From contig JANXYW010000064.1 in NCBI GenBank assembly GCA_025355835.1, forward strand, positions 1 through 5,995: DNA of 5,995 bases. Reading direction: 5' to 3'. A program made the translations under genes and the position numbers. Each line of letters starts with the position of its first letter. The stretch's first letter is position 1. The notes beneath the pieces were generated by a model. It was given only the letters and a program-made list of their open reading frames with translations. It made no database searches and was not told the DNA's origin. Positions 1 to 4,685 of this stretch are shown here, one piece after another. Origin of the DNA: Chloroflexota bacterium. GTDB lineage: Bacteria; Chloroflexota; Dehalococcoidia; DSTF01; JACRBR01.

Positions 1-92
1 TCGTGCACGCGGGACCATTCGCGCCGCCCAAGCGCTGCCTCTGCTTCGTCAAGAAGCCGATCGATCTGTCGCTGGACGCGTTCGCTCGGCAT
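1..92 (-). CDS. Partial unidentified protein, N-terminal 30 residues
   Basis: Reading the - strand from an ATG at 92-90 gives 30 open codons up to the window edge, beginning MPSERVQRQIDRLLDEAEAA. A purine-rich GGGGGAG lies just upstream of the ATG as a ribosome binding site, and a promoter-like pair with an operator-like palindrome sits 23 to 59 nt upstream. The peptide is charged and looks alpha-helical (E, R, D, L, A rich). It resembles, from memory, the N-termini of large Chloroflexota regulatory or cyclase/ATPase proteins that begin with a VQRQIDRLLDEAE-type helix followed by TPR-like repeats. That resemblance is not verified, and the remaining protein lies outside the window, so no function is assigned. 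The gene is transcribed divergently from the cox operon. Confidence 0.6.
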   Translation of the reverse strand, partial: MPSERVQRQIDRLLDEAEAALGRREWSRVH

Positions 93-114
93 AGCTCCCC
101 CAGACGAGTTGCGT

Positions 115-135
115 GTTCACGGATGATCCGTGAAC
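115..135. promoter_or_regulatory. Perfect 21-bp palindrome, candidate operator
   Basis: The arms GTTCACGGAT (115-124) and ATCCGTGAAC (126-135) are exact reverse complements around a single centre base (125). The 10-bp arms with a one-base centre are typical of a dimeric repressor site, not of an RNA hairpin terminator, and there is no T-tract on either side. The site covers the predicted -10 and start point of the leftward gene (start codon at 92). A regulator family cannot be named from the sequence. Confidence 0.6.
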
Positions 136-151
136 GAACCGGAGAGGTCAA
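123..151 (-). promoter_or_regulatory. Candidate sigma70-type promoter for the leftward gene
   Basis: On the - strand, TTGACC (151-146, 5 of 6 to TTGACA) is followed after exactly 17 nt by GATCAT (128-123, 4 of 6 to TATAAT). Transcription would start near 116, leaving a short leader of about 25 nt before the ATG at 92. The -10 lies inside the perfect palindrome at 115-135, so a protein bound there would block the promoter. This is seen by eye only; the -10 match is moderate. Confidence 0.45.
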
Positions 152-370
152 TTGACGCGCTGATGCCTGTGGATGATGGCAACGAAGCACGGTCGCCAGC
201 ACCAACTTGACGCCTTACTGTTCAACTGCATATGCTCGTGCGATGTATTGTCAAATGTCGGCGAGCGGAGGTTCTTGCGATGGCGCGGTGACGCCTGCAC
301 TCGTCGCGGGCATCGTCCGGCTCCTCGCTATCGGCACGCGCGGCCTCCAGGGGCGACTGGATGCGCGACA

Positions 371-387
371 GAAAACAGCGATTTTGC
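371..387. repeat. Imperfect palindromic repeat, copy 1
   Basis: The sequence GAAAAC-A-GCG-A-TTTTGC matches the copy at 434-448 (GAAAAC-GCG-TTTTGC) apart from two single-base insertions. It runs directly into the palindrome TTTTGCAAAA (382-391). The two copies start 63 nt apart, close to six helical turns, which would put bound proteins on the same face of the DNA. No function is known. Confidence 0.4.
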
Positions 388-433
388 AAAACAGGTACAT
401 CTCCAGATTCAAATCGCGCGACATAACGGAATT

Positions 434-448
434 GAAAACGCGTTTTGC
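434..448. repeat. Palindromic repeat, copy 2
   Basis: GAAAACGCGTTTTGC contains the perfect 12-bp palindrome AAAACGCGTTTT (435-446). It is the compact version of the repeat at 371-387. It lies about 120 nt upstream of the predicted -35 of the cox promoter, so a role in cox control is possible but unproven. Confidence 0.4.
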
Positions 449-541
449 GGGCCCTCGAACCCTTTTGTGGAATCGGTGAAATCTGTGATTGCATCGTTGT
501 CGGCTCTTCGCAACGGCTTCGGAATCGGCGGTTTCGACGGT

Positions 542-565
542 CATTTGTGGATTTGTTCACGAATG
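542..565. promoter_or_regulatory. Imperfect inverted repeat next to the cox promoter
   Basis: CATTTGTG (542-549) and CACGAATG (558-565) are inverted repeats matching at 7 of 8 positions with an 8-nt spacer. The right arm ends one base before the -35 hexamer at 567. The centre is near -48 relative to the predicted start site, a position used by activators. GTTCACGAATG (555-565) also matches 10 of 11 bases of the left half of the palindrome at 115-125. Confidence 0.35.
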
Positions 566-566
566 C

Positions 567-595
567 TTGACCGAAGCTGGGTGCGGCGTGATAAT
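567..595 (+). promoter_or_regulatory. Candidate sigma70-type promoter of the cox operon
   Basis: TTGACC (567-572, 5 of 6) and GATAAT (590-595, 5 of 6) are separated by exactly 17 nt, the optimal spacing. Transcription would start near 602, giving a leader of about 95 nt before the coxB GTG. This is the best promoter match upstream of the operon, and the inverted repeat at 542-565 sits immediately upstream. Confidence 0.6.
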
Positions 596-601
596 TCGCC
601 C

Positions 602-696
602 GGCGGACCGTCGCCATGGATGTTGGTCGGGCCCTGCTGACCCCTTCGGACGAGCGCCGATGGGTTGGTGGTGCCGAGCGCTGGGGGTGAGGTAGC
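602..696 (+). other. Untranslated leader of the cox operon
   Basis: The leader, from the predicted start site to the coxB GTG, can form two small hairpins. One is at the 5' end (GGCG 602-605 with CGCC 612-615). The other is at 625-642, where GGTCGG pairs with CTGACC including one G-U pair, leaving a 6-nt loop. There is no T-tract, so neither is a terminator. The end carries the ribosome binding site GGGGGTGAGG (683-692), 4 nt before the GTG. No known riboswitch was recognised. Confidence 0.35.
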
Positions 697-1482
697 GTGC
701 GAAGGGTCAGCGTCTCGCGCCTGATGGTCGCCGCGTTGGTGCTGGGTGGAGTCTTCCTCTTCTCCGGCTGCGGCATCTTCTCCAGCCCTCAGAACACCTT
801 CGCACCAACGGGGCAGGTCGCCGAAGACCAGAAGAACCTCTTCCTGATTACGATGTGGCCGGCGCTGATCATCATGATCGGCGTGGAGTTCGGGCTGCTC
901 TACATCCTTTGGCGCTTCCGGCGCAAAAAGGGCGATCCGGGGCTGCCGCCGCAAGTACACGGCAACAACAAGCTCGAAATTGGGTGGACCGTAGCGCCGA
1001 TGATCCTGTTGGCGTTCTTCATCGCGCCGACCATCGGCGGCATCATCGACCTCGGGCGCACGCCGAAAAACTCGCTCGTGATCGATGTCACTGGTCAGCG
1101 CTTTTCCTGGTCGTTCGCCTACCCGGATCCGAACGGCGGGCCACCCATCTCCGGCCCTCCAAGTGCGAAAACGGAGATGCATATCCCGCTGCACAAGACG
1201 ATCGCCCTCAAACTGAAGGCGATCGACGTGAACCATAGCTTCTGGGTGCCGAAACTCGCGGGCAAGACGGACGCGATTCCCGGGCGCGCGAACCACATGT
1301 GGTTGAAGGGCGACGAGATCGGCACATTCGAGGGTCAGTGCGCGGAGTTCTGCGGCACGGGCCACGCCGTCATGCGCTTCGTGGTGGTCGTCGAGTCGCA
1401 AGAAGACTTCGATGCGTGGTTGAAGGCGCAGGCTGCGGCGCAACGGACGAATCAGCCGGCGTTAGCGTTCCAGGGAGACTGA
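697..1482 (+). CDS. coxB: Cytochrome c oxidase subunit II (Cu(A) subunit), lipoprotein
   Basis: This membrane-anchored subunit accepts electrons from cytochrome c on the outer face and passes them to subunit I. The 261-aa protein starts at GTG 697, with GAGG 4 nt upstream. An N-terminal signal with an FSGC lipobox (residues 22-25) predicts cleavage before Cys25 and lipid attachment. Two transmembrane helices follow at about 48-72 and 97-118, then the periplasmic cupredoxin domain. The Cu(A) ligands are complete: His180 (VNHSFWVP), then Cys215, Glu217, Cys219, His223 and Met226 (GQCAEFCGTGHAVM). The aromatic electron-entry segment is TGQRFSWSFAYP (132-143). No CXXCH is present, so this is an aa3-type subunit without the fused heme c of caa3 enzymes. 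It is the first gene of the operon and ends 4 nt before coxA. Confidence 0.97.
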   Translation: MRRVSVSRLMVAALVLGGVFLFSGCGIFSSPQNTFAPTGQVAEDQKNLFLITMWPALIIMIGVEFGLLYILWRFRRKKGDPGLPPQVHGNNKLEIGWTVAPMILLAFFIAPTIGGIIDLGRTPKNSLVIDVTGQRFSWSFAYPDPNGGPPISGPPSAKTEMHIPLHKTIALKLKAIDVNHSFWVPKLAGKTDAIPGRANHMWLKGDEIGTFEGQCAEFCGTGHAVMRFVVVVESQEDFDAWLKAQAAAQRTNQPALAFQGD

Positions 1483-1486
1483 GTCA

Positions 1487-3412
1487 ATGGCCGGAGCCAC
1501 GTTAACCCCGAAGCGCGTCACGATGGCGGACGCCGTGCGCGAGACGCGCGCCGGCTCGTATAACGGCATCTGGAGCTGGATCTCGACGGTCGATCATAAG
1601 CGGATCGGCATCATGTACGGCTTGACGTCGTTTTTCTTCTTTCTGGTTGGCGGGCTGGAAGCGCTGCTCATCCGTGTGCAGCTCGCGCGGCCCGAGAACT
1701 CGTTCTTGAGTCCGGATCAGTACAATCGCATCTTCACGATGCACGGTACGACGATGGTCTTCCTCGTCGTGATGCCGATGAGCGCCGCGTTCTTCAACCT
1801 CCTTGTGCCGTTGATGATCGGTGCGCGCGATGTGGCGTTCCCGCGGTTGAACGCGTTCAGCTTCTGGACGTTCTTCTTCGGCGGCATCTTCATGAACCTG
1901 AGCTTCTTCACGGGCGGAAACATCCTGCACGGCGACATCGGTGCGCCCGATGCGGGCTGGTTCGGCTATGCGCCGCTGACGCTGAACAAGTTCTCGCCGG
2001 GCAACGGCGTCAATTACTGGCTGATCGGCCTGCAGATCTTGGGCATCGCGTCGCTGGCCGGCGGGTTCAACTTCATCGTCACGATCCTGAATATGCGCGC
2101 GCCGGGAATGAGCTTGTTCCGCATGCCGCTGTTCGTATGGATGACGCTCGTGACGTCGTTCCTGCTCATCTTCGCGATGCCCGTCATCGCCGTGGCGCTG
2201 TTCGAGTTGATGTTCGACCGGCTGTTCGACGCGAACTTCTTCAATGCCGCGAAGGGTGGGACGCCGCTGCTTTGGCAGCATATGTTCTGGCTGTTTGGCC
2301 ATCCTGAGGTCTATATTCTCATCTTGCCTGCCATGGGCATCGTCTCGGAAGTGCTGCCGACGTTCTCGCGGAAGCCGCTGTTCGGGTATCCGTTCGTGGT
2401 GTTCTCCGGTGTGGCGATCGGCTTCATGAGCTGGGGCGTGTGGGCGCACCACATGTACACCACGGGCCTCGGCTCCGTCGCGAACTCGGCGTTCGGCGTC
2501 TCGACAATTCTGATAACGATACCGACGGGCGTGAAGATCTTCAACTGGATGGCGACGCTGTGGGGCGGCTCGATCAGCTTCAAAACGCCGCTCTACTTCT
2601 CCATCGGGTTCATCGCCATGTTCACGATCGGTGGACTGACCGGCGTGACGCACTCGATCGTGCCGTCGGATTACCAACAGCAGGATACGTACTACGTCGT
2701 CGCGCACTTCCATCAAGTGCTGTTCGGTGGCGCGATCTTCGGGCTGTTCAGCGGCATCTACTACTGGTTCCCCAAATTCACCGGGCGAATGCTGAGCGAA
2801 GCGTGGGGCAAGCTGCATTTCTGGCTGATGTTCATCGGATTCAACCTCACGTTCCAGCCGATGATGGTGCTGGGCCTGCTGGGCATGCCGCGCCGCATCG
2901 TGACGTACCCGGACGGCTACGGCTGGAGCTTCTGGAACGCGCTGGCGACGTTCGGCGCCTTCATGATCGCCGCATCGATCCTCGTGTTCATCTATAACGT
3001 GATCGTCAGTTTGCGGAAGGGCGAGATCGCCGGCGAGGATCCGTGGGACGCGCGGACGCTGGAGTGGACGATCCCGTCGCCGCCGCCGCCGTACAACTTC
3101 GCCGTGGTGCCACAGGTGCACGCGCTCGACGACTTCTGGCACAGGAAATACACCGAGGATGCGGAAGGAAGGCCCGTGCCGATCCCGGCGGGCGCTTCCG
3201 ATCCCGTCGCCGTGGCAGATCACGACGATGGGCACGGCGACGGGCATGGCATCCACCTGCCGTCGCCTTCCTACATGCCACTCATCGCGTCGGCGGGGTT
3301 TCCGCTGATCGGCCTTGGCTTGATCTACGATGCGGCGCTCGTCGCCGTCGGCGCCGCGGTGCTCGTCGTCGGACTGTACCTCTGGGTGTTAGAGCCGCCG
3401 ACAGAAGCCTAG
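1487..3412 (+). CDS. coxA: Cytochrome c oxidase subunit I (heme a, heme a3-Cu(B)), A1 type
   Basis: This catalytic subunit reduces O2 to water and pumps protons. It has 641 aa; GGGAG at 1473-1477 precedes the ATG. Heme a ligands are His86 (MHGT) and His409; heme a3 is bound by His407 (VVAHFH). Cu(B) ligands are His272, His321 and His322, with the cross-linked Tyr276 in GHPEVY. D-channel residues Asn104, Asp115 and Asn122 and Glu274 are present, as are K-channel Thr347 and Lys350 (IPTGVK) and the propionate arginines 469-470, so it is an A1-type proton pump. After the usual 12-helix core (to about residue 509) it carries an extension: a Pro-rich segment (529-535), a His/Asp-rich linker (578-590) and about two more helices (about 597-634). 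Such extensions are common in Chloroflexota and Actinobacteria. Residue 410 is Gln where Tyr is usual (HFHY). Confidence 0.98.
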   Translation: MAGATLTPKRVTMADAVRETRAGSYNGIWSWISTVDHKRIGIMYGLTSFFFFLVGGLEALLIRVQLARPENSFLSPDQYNRIFTMHGTTMVFLVVMPMSAAFFNLLVPLMIGARDVAFPRLNAFSFWTFFFGGIFMNLSFFTGGNILHGDIGAPDAGWFGYAPLTLNKFSPGNGVNYWLIGLQILGIASLAGGFNFIVTILNMRAPGMSLFRMPLFVWMTLVTSFLLIFAMPVIAVALFELMFDRLFDANFFNAAKGGTPLLWQHMFWLFGHPEVYILILPAMGIVSEVLPTFSRKPLFGYPFVVFSGVAIGFMSWGVWAHHMYTTGLGSVANSAFGVSTILITIPTGVKIFNWMATLWGGSISFKTPLYFSIGFIAMFTIGGLTGVTHSIVPSDYQQQDTYYVVAHFHQVLFGGAIFGLFSGIYYWFPKFTGRMLSEAWGKLHFWLMFIGFNLTFQPMMVLGLLGMPRRIVTYPDGYGWSFWNALATFGAFMIAASILVFIYNVIVSLRKGEIAGEDPWDARTLEWTIPSPPPPYNFAVVPQVHALDDFWHRKYTEDAEGRPVPIPAGASDPVAVADHDDGHGDGHGIHLPSPSYMPLIASAGFPLIGLGLIYDAALVAVGAAVLVVGLYLWVLEPPTEA

Positions 3413-3440
3413 CGCCGGGCCGTCCGGCATCGGTTGGTAG

Positions 3441-3460
3441 GGGCGCGACAGGATGCGCCC
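3441..3460 (+). repeat. GC-rich hairpin between coxA and coxC
   Basis: GGGCGC (3441-3446) and GCGCCC (3455-3460) form a perfect 6-bp stem with an 8-nt loop. It ends 5 nt before the coxC ribosome binding site. A competing outer stem is possible between GTCCGG (3422-3427) and CCGGAC (3459-3464). There is no T-tract, so a terminator is unlikely. The GTAGGGGCG...CGCCC form recalls dispersed intergenic hairpin repeats that I remember from Chloroflexota and cyanobacterial genomes; this is unverified. Confidence 0.5.
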
Positions 3461-3465
3461 GGACA

Positions 3466-3471
3466 GGGAAG
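3466..3471 (+). promoter_or_regulatory. Ribosome binding site that fixes the coxC start
   Basis: GGGAAG at 3466-3471 sits 7 nt before GTG 3479. The frame is open further upstream to a TTG at 3434. That TTG has no Shine-Dalgarno sequence, and the extra 15 residues would be encoded by the hairpin region, so the GTG is preferred. Confidence 0.6.
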
Positions 3472-3478
3472 AACGAAC

Positions 3479-4081
3479 GTGGCACACGCAGTCGCAGCGC
3501 CGACGACGCATCTGGAGACGAACACCGGACTCGATAACCGGAAGCTGCTGATGTGGCTGTTTCTGGGCTCGGAGTGCTTGTTCTTCGGTTCGTTCATCTC
3601 GGCGTACCTGCTCTATCGCAACCGGAGCATAACCGGGCCGTATCCGAAGGATCTGTTCGATATTCCGTTCACGTCGGTCAGTTCGTTCGTGCTGCTGATG
3701 AGCAGCGTGAGCATGGTGCTTGCGCTGGCGGCCATCCAGAAGGGCGATCTGCGCCGGATGCGGATCTGGCTGCTGGCAACGTCGTTTCTGGGGCTGGTAT
3801 TCCTTGGCGGCCAGGCATACGAGTTCACAGCGTTCTACCGCGAAGGACTGACGCTGAAGACGAACATGTTCGGCACGACGTTCTTCGTGCTCACGGGCTT
3901 CCACGGCGCGCACGTGACAGTCGGCGTGCTGATGCTGATGTCGATGTGGGCGGCGTCGTTCAAGGGCAAGATCACGCAGGAGAGCTCGCTCAATATTGAG
4001 CTGGTGGGGCTGTACTGGCACTTTGTCGACATCGTATGGATTGTCATCTTTACGATGATCTACCTCGTGCAGCCGAGCTAG
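3479..4081 (+). CDS. coxC: Cytochrome c oxidase subunit III
   Basis: This integral membrane subunit is not catalytic; in the family it stabilises subunit I and sustains proton uptake and turnover. From GTG 3479 it has 200 aa, the usual size of the short five-helix bacterial form that lacks the first two helices of the mitochondrial type. Helices lie at about 23-45, 65-86, 95-117, 131-157 and 175-197. Family hallmarks are the conserved Glu32 in GSECLFFGSF, Glu115 in GQAYEF, FHGAHVTVG (141-149) and GLYWHFVDIVW (177-187). The frame could start at TTG 3434, but the GTG has the better ribosome binding site. It is separated from coxA by 66 nt containing a hairpin, the only sizeable gap among the structural genes, and ends 10 nt before the next small ORF. 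Confidence 0.95.
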   Translation: MAHAVAAPTTHLETNTGLDNRKLLMWLFLGSECLFFGSFISAYLLYRNRSITGPYPKDLFDIPFTSVSSFVLLMSSVSMVLALAAIQKGDLRRMRIWLLATSFLGLVFLGGQAYEFTAFYREGLTLKTNMFGTTFFVLTGFHGAHVTVGVLMLMSMWAASFKGKITQESSLNIELVGLYWHFVDIVWIVIFTMIYLVQPS

Positions 4082-4091
4082 AGGATGGTCG

Positions 4092-4205
4092 ATGTTCTTT
4101 GAGGACCCAGCGTTGCTAGTCGGGCTGCCGATGCTGCTGCTGGGAGTCGTGGGTATGGCGTTGGCTCTTGGTACGTTCGTGAGCTACTGGATCAAACCGT
4201 CGTAG
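4092..4205 (+). CDS. 37-aa single-helix membrane peptide, N-terminal paralogue of subunit IV
   Basis: This ORF is below common gene-calling length limits. It starts at ATG 4092 with GAGG (4081-4084, overlapping the coxC stop) 7 nt upstream, and ends at TAG 4203-4205, which overlaps the ribosome binding site of coxD. The peptide starts MFFEDPALLVGLP, identical to the first 13 residues of the next gene. It continues as one hydrophobic helix (about 8-31) with small residues Gly18, Gly21 and Gly27 that also match coxD, and ends SYWIKPS. In total 19 of the first 31 residues are identical to CoxD. It lacks the two C-terminal helices of subunit IV. Single-helix accessory subunits of about this size are known in terminal oxidases (CcoQ, the 34-aa subunit IIa of Thermus ba3, CydX). 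A role as an extra oxidase subunit or assembly peptide is inference; a truncated duplicate is the alternative. Confidence 0.75.
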   Translation: MFFEDPALLVGLPMLLLGVVGMALALGTFVSYWIKPS

Positions 4206-4208
4206 GAG
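4204..4208 (+). promoter_or_regulatory. Ribosome binding site of coxD overlapping the small ORF stop
   Basis: AGGAG at 4204-4208 shares two bases with the TAG stop of the 37-aa ORF and lies 6 nt before ATG 4215. Ribosomes ending the small ORF would stop on the coxD initiation site, suggesting translational coupling and supporting that the small ORF is translated. Confidence 0.6.
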
Positions 4209-4214
4209 ACCGGC

Positions 4215-4622
4215 ATGTTCTTTGAAGACCCCGCGCTACTGGTAGGCCTGCCGTTGCTGGCGGTCGGCGTCTTCGGACTGTTCATCGCAATGGGCGCGCT
4301 CCTGGCGCCGCAGCCGGCCGGAAGCAAGGCCGTGGTTGCGCATGTTGGCCATCCCGGCGAGGCGGAGTACATCCGGATCGGCCTCTTCCTCGGTGCGCTA
4401 ACGGCGATCGAAGTTGTCATCTACTACTTCAACATCCCACGCAGCGTGTTCATTGTCATGCTGCTCGCGCTTTCCGCAGTGAAGTTCACTGCGGTGGTGA
4501 TGTTCTTCATGCACCTGAAGTTCGATAGCCGGATCTTCACCACCGCGTTTGTGACAGGTATGGTGCTGGCGGCATCGCTTTTTACCGTGGTTCTTGTAAC
4601 GCTGGGTAGCAACTTCGTCTAA
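4215..4622 (+). CDS. coxD: Cytochrome c oxidase subunit IV family protein (prokaryotic COX4)
   Basis: This small membrane subunit of bacterial aa3/caa3-type oxidases is thought to help stabilise the Cu(B) region or assembly. It is 135 aa with three predicted helices: about 7-31, 56-73 and 78-99, with another hydrophobic segment at 109-130 that may make a fourth. The C-terminal part carries the family pattern: HPGEAEYIRIGLFLGALTAI (46-65) leading to EVVIYY, then KFTAVVMFFMHLKFDSRIF (90-108). The N-terminal helix with MFFEDPALLVGLP is an addition to the core and is shared with the preceding 37-aa ORF. Start ATG 4215 is fixed by AGGAG 6 nt upstream. The call rests on motif recall and operon position; the precise sub-family (CtaF-like or CyoD-like) is uncertain. 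Confidence 0.88.
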   Translation: MFFEDPALLVGLPLLAVGVFGLFIAMGALLAPQPAGSKAVVAHVGHPGEAEYIRIGLFLGALTAIEVVIYYFNIPRSVFIVMLLALSAVKFTAVVMFFMHLKFDSRIFTTAFVTGMVLAASLFTVVLVTLGSNFV

Positions 4623-4685
4623 CGCAGACGACATCGCCCCCTGGGAGCGTGCGAGGCGCTTTCGCGGCTGACGGGGATATCGACC

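Larger units (their letters stand above)
157..541. other. Non-coding stretch upstream of the cox promoter
   Basis: No credible gene is seen on either strand. The open frames here translate to low-complexity, Arg/Pro/Ser-rich peptides with no recognisable motif. Parts of the stretch, especially about 365-560, are visibly richer in A and T than the flanking genes. It contains small palindromes (TTTTGCAAAA at 382-391; AAAACGCGTTTT at 435-446) that form part of two related repeats listed separately. No tRNA, CRISPR array or transposon end was recognised. It most likely serves as the regulatory region between divergent genes, or is the remains of a decayed gene. Confidence 0.55.

Noticed and set aside
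207..236. Possible promoter TTGACG-18-TATGCT on the + strand
   Set aside because: The -10 matches only 4 of 6 bases, spacing is 18, and it lies about 450 nt from coxB; the promoter at 567-595 is a much better match. A minor upstream start cannot be excluded.
449..462. tRNA T-arm look-alike (GGGTTCGAGGGCC on the - strand)
   Set aside because: The stem bases after the TTCGA loop do not pair properly, and no acceptor, D or anticodon arm is found at the right distances.
173..640. 155-codon + strand frame and a 184-codon - strand frame (222-776) upstream of coxB
   Set aside because: No recognisable motif, biased low-complexity composition, no good ribosome binding site, and they overlap each other, the cox promoter or the start of coxB.
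541..1443. 300-codon - strand frame opposite coxB
   Set aside because: Charged, low-complexity antisense shadow of coxB with no domain.
1502..3256. 584-codon open frame on the - strand opposite coxA
   Set aside because: Antisense shadow of a GC-rich gene: the translation is mostly Arg, His, Glu and Asp with no hydrophobic core or motif, while coxA on the + strand is unmistakable.
3434..3478. Earlier TTG start for coxC adding 15 residues
   Set aside because: No Shine-Dalgarno before the TTG, and the extra residues would come from the hairpin region. GTG 3479 has GGGAAG 7 nt upstream.
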